From contig NZ_CP067102.1 of assembly GCF_016616885.1 (NCBI RefSeq), positions 6,352,501-6,416,500 on the forward strand: a DNA stretch of 64,000 bases, written 5' to 3'. Within the stretch, counting starts at the first letter, position 1. Every line of letters starts with the position of its first letter. The notes under the pieces were generated by a model, which was not told the DNA's origin, ran no database searches, and saw only the letters and a program-made list of their open reading frames with translations. This document shows positions 8,686-17,558 of this stretch, one piece after another. This stretch comes from Bradyrhizobium diazoefficiens. Lineage in GTDB: Bacteria > Pseudomonadota > Alphaproteobacteria > Rhizobiales > Xanthobacteraceae. A program made the position numbers and the translations under genes.

Positions 8686-10365
8686 ATGCCGCACGACGCT
8701 GACGCCAAGGGCTCAAAAGAGCATGCATGGCCGCTCTTTCGCTCGCTTGCGTCCTATGCCCTGCCCGGCGACCTCATGGCCGGGTTGACGCTGGCAGCGA
8801 TCGCGATCCCCGAGCAGATGGCGACCGCGCGGCTCGGCGGTTTCGCGCCACAGATCGGCTTCTTCGCCTTCATGGCAGGCTCGCTCGGCTTTGCGCTGCT
8901 CGGCGGCAACCGCTTCCTGTCCTGCGGCGCGGATTCCACGATCACGCCGATCTTCGCCGGCGGTCTTGCGGCGCTCGCCACTGCCGGCACACCTGAATAT
9001 CAGGGGCTCGCGATCGCGCTGGCGCTGATGGTGGGTGCGATGATGCTCACGGGCGGCGCGTTTCGGCTCGGCGGCATCGCCAATCTGCTGTCGATGCCGG
9101 TGATGGTCGGCTTCCTCGCCGGCATCTCCGTCCACATCATCGTATCGCAATTGCCGGGTGTGCTGGGGCTGGAATCGCCTGATGGCCCGACGCTCGATCG
9201 CATCGGCGTGCTCGCGAGCGAGCTCGGCCGCACCAATCCCGTGACGCTTTGCATCGGCCTCGGCGTGCTGGCCGTGGTCGTCATCTCCGAGAAGATCAGC
9301 GCAAAAATCCCCGGCGCGCTGATCGGGCTCGTCGCCGCGACCTTGGCCACAATCGCGCTCGGCCTCGAGAGCAAGGGCGTCAACGTCGTCGGCATGGTGC
9401 CGGGCACGCTGCCGCGACCGACACTGCCCGAGCTTGCGCTGGAGCTGTGGGTGCGTCTCGTACCACTCGCCTTCGTCATCACGGTCGTGGTGATGGTGCA
9501 GACCGCGGCCACCACGCGATCCTTCCCGTCCGATCCCGACAAGCCCGCCGATGTCGATCGCGACTTCCTCGGTGCCGGCGCCGGCAGCGTGCTATCAGGC
9601 CTGTTCGGCGCGTTTCCGGTCAATGCCAGCCCGCCGCGCACAGGCATCGTCGCCGAGACCGGCGGACAATCGCAGCTCGCAGGCCTTGCGGCGGCGGTGA
9701 TCGTGCTGTTGTTGCTTGCGTTCGGAACGGGACTGCTGCAGCACGTCCCGGATGCAGCCCTTGGCGGCATCCTGCTGTTCGTGGCGCTGCGCATCATCCG
9801 CACCAAGCAGATCGCGACGATCTATCGCCAGTCGTTCAGCGAGTTTCTGCTCATCGTCGCCACCGCCGGGCTGATCATCGTGCTGCCGATCCAACAGGGT
9901 GCGTTCCTCGGCATCGTGCTGTCGCTGCTGCACGGCATCTGGAGCACGACGCGCGCAAGGCTCATCGAGTTCGAGCGCGTGCCGGGCACCACGATCTGGT
10001 GGCCGGCGCATCCGCACATCACCGGCGAGCGCATCGCCGGCGTTGCCGTGATCGGGCTGCAGGCGCCACTGTCCTTCCTCAATGCGCCCGGCTTCCGCAG
10101 CGACGTGACGAAAGTGTTGAGCACGGCGACGCCGCAATTGCTGGTGCTGGAGGCAAGCGGCATGGTCGAGATCGACTTCACCGCCGCGCAGATCCTGCTC
10201 GACGTCTTCAAAGCGTGCAACGCGCAAGGGGTCACGGTCACGCTGGCGCGGCTGGAATCGGTACGCGCGCAGGACGCATTCGAGCGATTCAAATTATTCG
10301 ACGTCCTGCCGAAGGAGCACGTCTTCCACAGCGTGGACGAAGCCGTGCGCAAGCTGGCGAAATAG
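8686..10365 (+). CDS. SulP family inorganic anion transporter
   Basis: About 559 aa. The N-terminal transmembrane domain begins YALPGDLMAGLTLAAIAIPEQM, the SulP signature, and continues with multiple helices. A C-terminal STAS domain (about residues 445–555) holds a beta-strand/helix pattern around LLVLEASGMVEIDFTAAQIL. Members move sulfate, bicarbonate or other anions by proton or sodium coupling. The frame is open further upstream, but the ATG at 8686 (MPHDADAKGS) is preferred because the earlier residues lack family character. No carbonic anhydrase is fused or adjacent, so the substrate stays open. Confidence 0.9.
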   Translation: MPHDADAKGSKEHAWPLFRSLASYALPGDLMAGLTLAAIAIPEQMATARLGGFAPQIGFFAFMAGSLGFALLGGNRFLSCGADSTITPIFAGGLAALATAGTPEYQGLAIALALMVGAMMLTGGAFRLGGIANLLSMPVMVGFLAGISVHIIVSQLPGVLGLESPDGPTLDRIGVLASELGRTNPVTLCIGLGVLAVVVISEKISAKIPGALIGLVAATLATIALGLESKGVNVVGMVPGTLPRPTLPELALELWVRLVPLAFVITVVVMVQTAATTRSFPSDPDKPADVDRDFLGAGAGSVLSGLFGAFPVNASPPRTGIVAETGGQSQLAGLAAAVIVLLLLAFGTGLLQHVPDAALGGILLFVALRIIRTKQIATIYRQSFSEFLLIVATAGLIIVLPIQQGAFLGIVLSLLHGIWSTTRARLIEFERVPGTTIWWPAHPHITGERIAGVAVIGLQAPLSFLNAPGFRSDVTKVLSTATPQLLVLEASGMVEIDFTAAQILLDVFKACNAQGVTVTLARLESVRAQDAFERFKLFDVLPKEHVFHSVDEAVRKLAK

Positions 10366-10409
10366 TACCTGATGGCTTTGAGGTGAACCAGCCGTGCCGC
10401 GGGCTCCCA

Positions 10410-10526
10410 ACCTCTCCCGCTTGCGGGAGAGGTCGGCGCGGAGCGCCAGGTGAGGGCTTTCTCCTCTTGGGGATTGTCCCGTTGCGGAAATACCCTCTCC
10501 CGCAAGCGGGAGAGGGAGCGCACCTA
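10410..10526. repeat. paired CTCTCCCGC hairpins
   Basis: Two near-identical small palindromes, CCTCTCCCGC–TT–GCGGGAGAGG at 10411–10432 and CCTCTCCCGC–AA–GCGGGAGAGG near 10494–10516, are separated by about 60 bases. Together they form an intergenic repeat unit between the SulP gene and the convergent leftward gene. It may also stop transcription from both sides; no T-run is present. Confidence 0.65.
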
Positions 10527-10546
10527 CTTTGTGGAAGCGGCAGTCC

Positions 10547-10969
10547 TCACTGCACCAGCGCCGGGTGATCCCGCTGCGCCGTTTCGCGGATCCAGCTGGC
10601 GTGGATCGCGCGGAACAGGATCTGCGCCGTCTTGATGTCGTTCGCGGCCATGCAGAGATTGACGATGCGATGCACTGCGTCGTCGCGCATCAGACTGTCG
10701 GAGATCTTCATCGCGATTTCCATCGCGACCTTTGCGGCGCGCTCATAGCGCGCACTCTCGCTCTTGTCGTTACAGGCGGAGCCTGCGGCGCTCTGGGCCG
10801 CAGCGTCACAGATGGCACGGATGCGCGCGGCGGCTTCGATATCGCCGAGCGGCCCTTCGATCGTTTCGTCCCAGATATCGGCCGGCATCTGCTTCGCGAA
10901 CCACTTCATCGCCCCGCCATCCGTGGTCTTCCAGCCACCGTATTGCCGCGTTTCAGCCGCGACCAGCAT
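10547..10969 (-). CDS. conserved-looking hypothetical protein
   Basis: 140 aa from the ATG at 10969 (MLVAAETRQYGGWKTTDGGA). The protein is helical with regular charge spacing (ARYERAAKVAMEIAMKISDS, then a hydrophobic IVNLCMAANDIKTAQILFRA segment). No family was recognised. The frame stays open upstream, but that stretch overlaps the LTXXQ gene and is Arg-rich, so it is treated as out-of-frame shadow. No good Shine-Dalgarno precedes the ATG, and GTG at 10981 is an alternative. It lies 62 nt downstream of the LTXXQ gene on the same strand and may be co-transcribed. Confidence 0.55.
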   Translation of the reverse strand: MLVAAETRQYGGWKTTDGGAMKWFAKQMPADIWDETIEGPLGDIEAAARIRAICDAAAQSAAGSACNDKSESARYERAAKVAMEIAMKISDSLMRDDAVHRIVNLCMAANDIKTAQILFRAIHASWIRETAQRDHPALVQ

Positions 10970-11031
10970 AGAGAGGCACACCGAGATCGGCGAGATGATT
11001 CTTTCGCCACACTCCCCGACACGATACGCAT

Positions 11032-12366
11032 TCAGGACGTCCGACGCGGTCCGATGGACTCGAACTGCGCCTTCTGCTCGTCGTTCAGCGTCGCGTAGAA
11101 ATCCTCCAGCGCCGCGCGAACAGACTTGACGCCGTCGAGCATCGTGTCGAGCCGCTTGCGGACCGCGGCCATTCGCGCCGGCGGCGTCAACACGTCGTTG
11201 GGCTGGCAGGCTGCCTTGAGCGAAGCGCTGACCTTGGCGCTGGTATCCTGGAGCACTTGCAGCGCAGCGCGCTGGGTGTCGTTGGGATGAAGCCTCGCCT
11301 CGATGTCGGCACTGGGCCAATCGAGCGCGGCGGACGCCCCGCAATTCCGGACCAGCGATCCCTCGGTGGTGTTGGAAGCCGTCGCGCGACTCTGATCCTC
11401 GGCCAGGGCATTGAAGCGGGCCTTCTGCTCGTCCGTGAGCGAACCATAGAATTTATCGAGGGCAGGCTGAACGAGGTCGACTGCTTTCCCCATCGCCTCG
11501 ATGCGCTGCTGCATCGCCATCAGACGACCGGGCGCAGTCGCTGCGACCTGCGCCGGACAAGATGCGCGAATCATCTCCGCCGCCTGGACCGAGGCGTTGC
11601 CGAGCTCGTCGAGGCCTGCGCCTTGTGCCTCGGTCGGCTGCACCGCGGCTGCGATCTGGTCGATCGGCAGACCGACGATTTCGCGTCGGTCGCTGCCGCA
11701 CAGCTGATCGAGCGCAACGCCCCGCGCTTGCCGCCGTCCCGGCGGTCGCGGCAGATAGGCCGAGAGACCGTCATAGCCATAAGGCCCGAAGATGCCGGCA
11801 TAGATGTCCGGATAGCCGTAGCCCCAGAAGCCGAGACCGTCGCCCCAGATCGTGTAGTCGTAGAGATCGTTATAGGCGAACGGCCAGAACAGCGGTCCGA
11901 CCCAGCCATAACCGCCCCCCACATGTTGCCACCATCCGCTGCTGGCGCCATGCCAGCCTGCGAGCGCTGCCGCGGCTGCGATCTGGGCTCGCGCCGCCGG
12001 ATTGCTGATCAGTCGGCCGTTGCGGAAGGTGCTGGCGTGCAGGTTGAGGGCATTGTGGAAATTCGCGGGACGGACGGCCGCGTTGCGGATCTGACCGAAG
12101 CTCGCGCCACCATGTCGGGCTCCGGTTACGAACCGCACCCCACCATGATGCCCGCCGCCACCATGCGCGTGCCCGAAACCGTGACCACCGAAATGGCCGC
12201 CGCCGTGATGGCCACCGCCATGCCCACCAACATGACCACCACCATGCCCGCCTCCGTGCCCACCACCATGCCCGCCTCCGTGTCCGCCGCCGCCCTTGCC
12301 CAGAGCCGTGCCCGCCAGCATGCAGGCAAACGCCATCACGGCAATTCCAATGACCGGTCGCAACAT
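11032..12366 (-). CDS. exported Gly/His-rich protein with two LTXXQ-type repeats
   Basis: 444 aa with a signal peptide (residues 1–23, ends GTALG). Residues 24–75 are almost pure Gly and His (HGGG repeats), a plausible metal-binding tract. A middle region rich in Tyr/Gly/Trp follows. The C-terminal half holds two copies of an all-helical Spy/CpxP-like unit: the first ends FYGSLTDEQKARFNAL and the second FYATLNDEQKAQFES. Each has a Cys in its first helix (RASCPAQ and KAACQPN). The LTXXQ family is periplasmic and linked to envelope or metal stress. Metal binding is inferred from composition only. Confidence 0.85.
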   Translation of the reverse strand: MLRPVIGIAVMAFACMLAGTALGKGGGGHGGGHGGGHGGGHGGGHVGGHGGGHHGGGHFGGHGFGHAHGGGGHHGGVRFVTGARHGGASFGQIRNAAVRPANFHNALNLHASTFRNGRLISNPAARAQIAAAAALAGWHGASSGWWQHVGGGYGWVGPLFWPFAYNDLYDYTIWGDGLGFWGYGYPDIYAGIFGPYGYDGLSAYLPRPPGRRQARGVALDQLCGSDRREIVGLPIDQIAAAVQPTEAQGAGLDELGNASVQAAEMIRASCPAQVAATAPGRLMAMQQRIEAMGKAVDLVQPALDKFYGSLTDEQKARFNALAEDQSRATASNTTEGSLVRNCGASAALDWPSADIEARLHPNDTQRAALQVLQDTSAKVSASLKAACQPNDVLTPPARMAAVRKRLDTMLDGVKSVRAALEDFYATLNDEQKAQFESIGPRRTS

Positions 12367-12470
12367 CGCATCCTCCCGCAGAGCCGCGCCATTGAAGCAT
12401 CGGAATTTGTCGAGAATGGAACCGGTCTGGTGGCCGAAAGTTCCGCGACCTGCGGCGCAACAGGCGGGCG

Positions 12471-13901
12471 CTACGCCTCCGGCACGATCTTGCCGGGGTT
12501 GAAGATGTTTTCCGGATCGAGTGCCTTTTTCAGCGCACGCATCGCATCAAGCGCTTCAGGACCAAGCTCGGCCTCGAGATATTTCTGCTTGCCCTGGCCG
12601 ATGCCGTGCTCGCCAGTGCAGGTTCCGTCCATCGCCTGCGCGCGCTCGACGAGGCGGTGCATGAACTCCTCACCGCGCGCCATCTCCGCCGCATCGTTGG
12701 TGTCGCACACCAGCGAGCAATGGAAATTTCCGTCGCCGACATGGCCGACGATCGGCGACAACAAATTGAGCCGCTTGAGATCTTCCTCGGTCTCGCCGAC
12801 GCAATCCGCAAGCCGCGAGATCGGCACGCAGACGTCGGTCGCAACCACGCCGATGCTGTCGCCGGGCCGCAGCGCCTTGACGGACCAATAGGCATCGTGG
12901 CGGGCCTGCCACAGTTTTGTGCGGTCCTCCGGCTTGGTGGTCCAGGAGAAATCGCCGCCGCCGCAATCCCTGGCGATCTCGCCGAACGCCTTCGACTGCG
13001 CATCGACCTCGATCTCGCTGCCGTGGAATTCCATCAGCAACAGCGGCGTCTCCGGCAGCGTCAGCTTCGAATAGGAATTGCAGGCCTTCACCTGCGCGGC
13101 ATTGAGCAGCTCGATGCGCGCCACGGGAATACCGGTCTGGATCGCCAGGATCACGGCCTGACACGCCCCATGCACGGTCTCGAACGACACCGCGGCCGCC
13201 GCGATCATCTCGGGAATGCCGCGGAGCCGAATGGTCAGTTCGGAGATGATGCCGAGCGTGCCTTCGGCGCCGACGAACAGATGCGTCAGGTCATAGCCAG
13301 CAGAGGACTTCTTGGCGCGCGTGCCCGTGGTGATGATCTCGCCATCGCCGCGCACGACTTTCAGCGCCAGCACGCTGTCACGCATGGTGCCGTAGCGCAC
13401 CGCGTTGGTGCCGGAGGCGCGCGTCGAGGCCATGCCGCCGAGCGAGGCGTCCGCGCCGGGATCGATCGGGAAGAACAGGCCCTGGTCGCGCAGATGCTCG
13501 TTGAGCGCCTTGCGGGTAACGCCGGGCTGGATCACGCAGTCGAGATCCTCGGCATGCACCGCGAGCACCTTGTTCATGTCGCGCAGATCGATCGAGATGC
13601 CGCCGGCGGGCGCGTTGACCTGGCCCTCGAGCGAGGTGCCGGTGCCGAAGGGAATGACGGGCACGCCGTTTTTGGCGCAGATGCGCACCACGTCCTGGAT
13701 GTCGGCGGTCTCCTGCGCCATCACCACACCGTCCGGCGGCTGGTTGACGATCCATGTCGTGGTATGGCCGTGCTGCTCGCGGACGGCCTGCGAGGTGATG
13801 AGGCGGCTGCCGAAGCGTGCGGCAAGCTGCTCCAGCGCGCTTGCGAGGGCTTTCGGCGCCGGCCGCGGCGGATTATTGGTGATGGTCGTACCCACGGACA
13901 T
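12471..13901 (-). CDS. FAD-binding oxidase, GlcD / D-lactate dehydrogenase type
   Basis: About 476 aa flavoprotein of the FAD_binding_4 plus C-terminal FAD-oxidase domain type, acting on 2-hydroxy acids such as D-lactate or glycolate. The FAD-binding core is visible as PVIPFGTGTSLEGQVNAPAGG and DPGADASLGGMASTRASGTN, and GEHGIGQGKQKYL near the C-terminus is diagnostic. Start is ambiguous. An ATG at 13901 has GGGAGGA immediately before it, while a GTG at 13895 has ideal spacing to the same Shine-Dalgarno. An upstream TTG is less likely. It is divergent from the thioesterase gene and encoded alone, without GlcE/GlcF neighbours. Confidence 0.92.
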   Translation of the reverse strand: MSVGTTITNNPPRPAPKALASALEQLAARFGSRLITSQAVREQHGHTTTWIVNQPPDGVVMAQETADIQDVVRICAKNGVPVIPFGTGTSLEGQVNAPAGGISIDLRDMNKVLAVHAEDLDCVIQPGVTRKALNEHLRDQGLFFPIDPGADASLGGMASTRASGTNAVRYGTMRDSVLALKVVRGDGEIITTGTRAKKSSAGYDLTHLFVGAEGTLGIISELTIRLRGIPEMIAAAAVSFETVHGACQAVILAIQTGIPVARIELLNAAQVKACNSYSKLTLPETPLLLMEFHGSEIEVDAQSKAFGEIARDCGGGDFSWTTKPEDRTKLWQARHDAYWSVKALRPGDSIGVVATDVCVPISRLADCVGETEEDLKRLNLLSPIVGHVGDGNFHCSLVCDTNDAAEMARGEEFMHRLVERAQAMDGTCTGEHGIGQGKQKYLEAELGPEALDAMRALKKALDPENIFNPGKIVPEA

Positions 13902-13982
13902 TCCTCCCGACGAGAAGAACCGTGGCAAAGGACATCCGACCGGTCAAGTCAAGCGACCGGACGCATAGCTGGGGAATGACAT

Positions 13983-14489
13983 ATGCCGGAGACTGCCGCT
14001 TCAGCGCCCAAAGCCGAGCCGTTCCGCTCTTCGATCATGCAGATCGAGCCGCAATGGATCGACTATAACGGCCATCTCAACATGGCCTATTACAACGTGA
14101 TGTTCGACCGGGCGATCGATCAGATGTGGCTGCAGCTCGGGATCGGCCCCACCTACATGAAGGAGCGCAACGGCTCGACCTTCACGGCCGAGTGCCATGT
14201 GCGGTATCTGCGCGAGATCCATCTCGGCGATCCCGTGCAGGTCTCGGTCTGGCTGCTGGAGGCCGACGACAAGCGGTTGCACACGTTCCAGGAGTTGCGG
14301 CATGCGACCGAAGGCTGGCTGTCGGCCACGTCCGAGAACATGTCGCTGCACATCGACATGGGCTCGCGCAAGGTGGCGGCGTTTCCGCCTGATATCCGCG
14401 AGCGCATTGCGGCCGTCGTCGAGGCTCACAGCGCCATGCCGCGGCCCGAGGGCATCGGCCGAAACGTGGCGATGCCCTCGAAGCGGTAA
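13983..14489 (+). CDS. thioesterase, hot-dog fold
   Basis: 168 aa protein of the 4-hydroxybenzoyl-CoA thioesterase-like type. The motif QWIDYNGHLNMAYYNVMFDR contains the catalytic Asp27 and the following helix of the hot-dog fold. Strands around HVRYLREIHLGDPVQVSVWL match the family. It should hydrolyse an acyl-CoA, substrate unknown. It is divergent from the FAD oxidase and followed by a convergent DUF1328 gene, so it is probably transcribed alone. Confidence 0.9.
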   Translation: MPETAASAPKAEPFRSSIMQIEPQWIDYNGHLNMAYYNVMFDRAIDQMWLQLGIGPTYMKERNGSTFTAECHVRYLREIHLGDPVQVSVWLLEADDKRLHTFQELRHATEGWLSATSENMSLHIDMGSRKVAAFPPDIRERIAAVVEAHSAMPRPEGIGRNVAMPSKR

Positions 14490-14493
14490 GCGG

Positions 14494-14664
14494 CTAGATC
14501 CTGCGGCCGCGGGCGAGGCCGACCACGGCCGAGACCAGGAACAGGACGACCGCGATGAAGAAGATGATCTTGGCGATTTCGATCGAAGCGCCGGCGATGC
14601 CGCCAAAGCCAAGGATACCCGCGATCAGTGCGATAACGAGAAACGTCACAACCCAGCCAAGCAT
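14494..14664 (-). CDS. DUF1328 small membrane protein
   Basis: 56 aa, almost entirely two transmembrane helices: [20 protein letters not shown], then a Gly/Ala turn, then [19 protein letters not shown], ending ARGRRI. This matches the DUF1328/YtjA family of tiny inner-membrane proteins. ATG 14664 has AGAGG 8 nt upstream. A longer open frame upstream adds Arg-rich, non-conserved residues and is rejected. The stop is 4 nt from the convergent thioesterase stop. Function is unknown. Confidence 0.9.
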   Translation of the reverse strand: MLGWVVTFLVIALIAGILGFGGIAGASIEIAKIIFFIAVVLFLVSAVVGLARGRRI

Positions 14665-14903
14665 GGTCAAAACCTCTGTTTCGATGTCTGTCTGCGATCG
14701 GCGCGCCTGACGCGCCTCACTTGCACAGACAATCTCCAGCTCGGAACATTGGTTCCGGCCCGCCGCCGCTGGAAATTCGCCTGGCAGCGAGGAACAAATC
14801 GCCCCGCTGCGCACGTGGAAAACCCGTCCCGGCCGCCCCATATAGCCTCCAATCCCTGTTATGAAGGCTCCCTCCCGCGACGGCGCGGTGCCATCGTGGG
14901 CCA

Positions 14904-17558
14904 ATGATTCGCATGACCGAGCCGAGCAAGATCACAGGCGTCCCCGACCACCAGCCCGCAGCCGGCGGCATCGCCGCGCGTGCGCGCGCCTCCGTAGGCC
15001 CGAAATATCTGTCCGGGCTCAATCCGGAGCAGCTCGAGGCTGTGGAGACGCTGGACGGCCCTGTTCTGGTGCTGGCCGGCGCCGGCACCGGCAAGACTCG
15101 CGTGCTGACCACGCGCATCGCCCACATCCTGAGCCAGGGCCGCGCCCGCCCCGCCGAGATCCTGTCGGTGACCTTCACCAACAAGGCCGCGCGCGAGATG
15201 AAGCACCGGCTTGGCCAGATGCTCGGCCACGCCGTGGAGGGCATGCCGTGGCTCGGCACCTTCCACTCCATCGGCGGCCGCATCCTGCGCACCCATGCGG
15301 AGCTGGCGCAGCTCAAGTCGAATTTTACCGTGCTCGACACCGATGACCAGGTGCGTCTGCTCAAGCAGCTGCTGCAGGCCGACAACATCGACGACAAACG
15401 CTGGCCGGCGCGCATGCTGGCCGGGTTGATCGACGGCTGGAAAAACCGCGGCCTCACGCCATCCCAAGTGCCGTCAGGCGAAGCCGCCGTCTTCGCCAAC
15501 GGCAAAGGCGGCAAGCTCTATGCGAGCTATCAGGAGCGGCTGAAGATCTTGAACGCGGCCGACTTCGGCGATCTGCTGCTCGAAGACATCCGCATCTTCC
15601 GCGAGCACCCGGATATCCTGCGGCAATACCAGCAGCGCTTCAAATTCATCCTGGTCGACGAATATCAGGATACCAACGTCGCGCAGTATCTGTGGCTGCG
15701 GCTGCTGTCGCAGGCGCCGGCAGCGACAAAGCCAACGCCTCCCGTCATTCCGGGGCAGGCCGAAGGCCTGAACTACGACGTGCAATTGCACGTCGGAGAA
15801 TCTGGAGATGAGTCCAACGATCAAGATTCTCAGGTGCGCAATTGCGCACCGGAGTTCGATGCTACGCATCGCCCTGGAATGACAGAGCATGTTGCAGTGG
15901 CGACTGCCGCTTCCCACGTCAAAAACATCTGCTGCGTCGGCGACGACGATCAGTCGATCTATGGCTGGCGCGGCGCCGAGGTCGACAACATCCTGCGCTT
16001 CGACCACGATTTCCCCGGCGCCAAGGTCATCCGCCTCGAACGCAACTACCGCTCCACCGGCCACATCCTGGCCGCCGCCTCGCACCTGATCGCGCACAAC
16101 GAAGGCCGGCTCGGCAAGACGCTGCGCACCGAAGACCACGACGGCGAGAAGGTCACGGTCACCGGCTCGTGGGACTCGGAGGAGGAAGCTCGCGGCATCG
16201 GTGAGGAGATCGAGCAGATTCAGCGCAAGGGCGAGAAGCTCAACGAGGTCGCCATTCTCGTCCGCGCGTCCTATCAGATGCGCGAGTTCGAAGACCGTTT
16301 CGTCACGCTCGGCCTGCCCTATCGCGTCATCGGCGGCCCGCGCTTCTACGAGCGTGCCGAAATCCGCGATGCGCTGGCTTATTTGCGCGTCATCAACTCG
16401 CCGGCCGACGATCTCGCCTTCGAGCGCATCGTCAACGTGCCCAAGCGCGGGCTTGGCGATGCCACCGTGCAGATGCTGCACGACCACGCCCGCAAGCGCC
16501 GCATCCCGCTGTTCGAGGCGGCGCGGGCCGTGGTCGAGACCGACGAGCTGAAGCCGAAGGCGCGCGGATCGCTTCGCGACGTCGTCGCCCAATTCGACCG
16601 CTGGCGCGCCCAACGCGAGGTCACCGCGCACACGGATCTCGCCCAGATCGTGCTCGACGAGAGTGGCTACACCGAGATGTGGCAGAAGGACCGTTCGGCG
16701 GACGCCGCGGGCCGGCTGGAGAACCTCAAAGAGCTGGTGCGCTCGATGGAGGAGTTCGAGAACCTGCAGGGATTCCTCGAACACATCTCGCTGGTGATGG
16801 ATCGCGACAGCGGCGCCGAGGACGACGCGGTGTCGCTGATGACGCTGCACTCGGCCAAGGGCCTCGAATTCGACAATGTGTTCCTGCCCGGCTGGGAGGA
16901 AGGCCTGTTCCCAAGCCAGCGCACGCTGGACGAACAGGGCCGCGCTGGTCTCGAAGAAGAGCGCCGGCTCGGCCATGTCGGCCTGACCCGCGCACGGCGC
17001 CGGGCAAAGATCTATTTTGCGACCAACCGCCGGATCCATGGCACCTGGTCGACCACGATCCCGTCGCGCTTCCTCGACGAATTGCCGGCGGCCAATGTCG
17101 AGATCACGGAATCCAAGGGCGGCTCGGCCTGGGGCGGCACCGGCGGCTACGGCGCCTCGCGCTTCGACGACATGGAAGCGTTCGGCTCGACTTATTCGAC
17201 GCCGGGCTGGCAGCGCGCCCAGGCAAACCGAGAAAGCAATCGCAACCGTGGCGGCGGCCGCAATGGCGGCGGCGGGCACGGCGGCTTCGACGAAGAGGCC
17301 TCGAATTTCTCGTCCTCTTCGTCATCCGGCCCCGATTTCGGCAGCTTCTCCTCGCGCCGCCGCGGGCCAATGACGATCGAAGGCGAGCTGGTCGCCAAAT
17401 CAACCGGCACGACGTCCGAATTCTCGCTCTCCGACCGCGTCTTCCACCAGAAATTCGGCTACGGCCGCGTCACCAAGATCGACGGCAACAAGCTCACCAT
17501 CGCCTTCGACAAGGCCGGTGAGAAGAAGGTCGTGGATAGTTTTGTGCAGCGGGCGTGA
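14904..17558 (+). CDS. uvrD: ATP-dependent DNA helicase UvrD/PcrA, with repeat-encoded insert
   Basis: 884 aa superfamily 1A 3'-5' helicase for nucleotide excision and mismatch repair. Walker A is AGAGTGKT (about 58–65), motif II DEYQDTN (about 252–258), motif [14 protein letters not shown] (about 348–358). Later motifs include [29 protein letters not shown] and [19 protein letters not shown]. The C-terminus has a Gly/Asn/Ser-rich linker, then a Tudor-like domain ([19 protein letters not shown]). Between motifs II and III about 47 residues (281–327) are encoded by a palindromic repeat and have no counterpart in the family. The start could also be ATG 14913. The stop abuts the stop of the convergent island gene with no spacer. 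Confidence 0.95.
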   Translation: MIRMTEPSKITGVPDHQPAAGGIAARARASVGPKYLSGLNPEQLEAVETLDGPVLVLAGAGTGKTRVLTTRIAHILSQGRARPAEILSVTFTNKAAREMKHRLGQMLGHAVEGMPWLGTFHSIGGRILRTHAELAQLKSNFTVLDTDDQVRLLKQLLQADNIDDKRWPARMLAGLIDGWKNRGLTPSQVPSGEAAVFANGKGGKLYASYQERLKILNAADFGDLLLEDIRIFREHPDILRQYQQRFKFILVDEYQDTNVAQYLWLRLLSQAPAATKPTPPVIPGQAEGLNYDVQLHVGESGDESNDQDSQVRNCAPEFDATHRPGMTEHVAVATAASHVKNICCVGDDDQSIYGWRGAEVDNILRFDHDFPGAKVIRLERNYRSTGHILAAASHLIAHNEGRLGKTLRTEDHDGEKVTVTGSWDSEEEARGIGEEIEQIQRKGEKLNEVAILVRASYQMREFEDRFVTLGLPYRVIGGPRFYERAEIRDALAYLRVINSPADDLAFERIVNVPKRGLGDATVQMLHDHARKRRIPLFEAARAVVETDELKPKARGSLRDVVAQFDRWRAQREVTAHTDLAQIVLDESGYTEMWQKDRSADAAGRLENLKELVRSMEEFENLQGFLEHISLVMDRDSGAEDDAVSLMTLHSAKGLEFDNVFLPGWEEGLFPSQRTLDEQGRAGLEEERRLGHVGLTRARRRAKIYFATNRRIHGTWSTTIPSRFLDELPAANVEITESKGGSAWGGTGGYGASRFDDMEAFGSTYSTPGWQRAQANRESNRNRGGGRNGGGGHGGFDEEASNFSSSSSSGPDFGSFSSRRRGPMTIEGELVAKSTGTTSEFSLSDRVFHQKFGYGRVTKIDGNKLTIAFDKAGEKKVVDSFVQRA
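15743..15884. repeat. palindromic repeat inserted in frame within uvrD
   Basis: A 142-bp element with tips CGTCATTCC and GGAATGACA in inverted orientation, the same tips as the repeats at 51590–51672 and 60990–61069. Internally it has a hairpin TACGACGTGCAATTGCACGT and another, GGTGCGCAATTGCGCACC (perfect 18-bp palindrome, 15833–15850). It is fully open in the helicase frame and encodes about 47 residues. Confidence 0.8.

Noticed and set aside
12150..12300. Short-period repeat that could suggest a CRISPR or tandem array
   Set aside because: It encodes the HGGG tract of the LTXXQ protein; the periodicity follows codons and there are no spacers.
15474..17279. 601-codon open frame on the minus strand
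   Set aside because: Antisense to the UvrD motifs.
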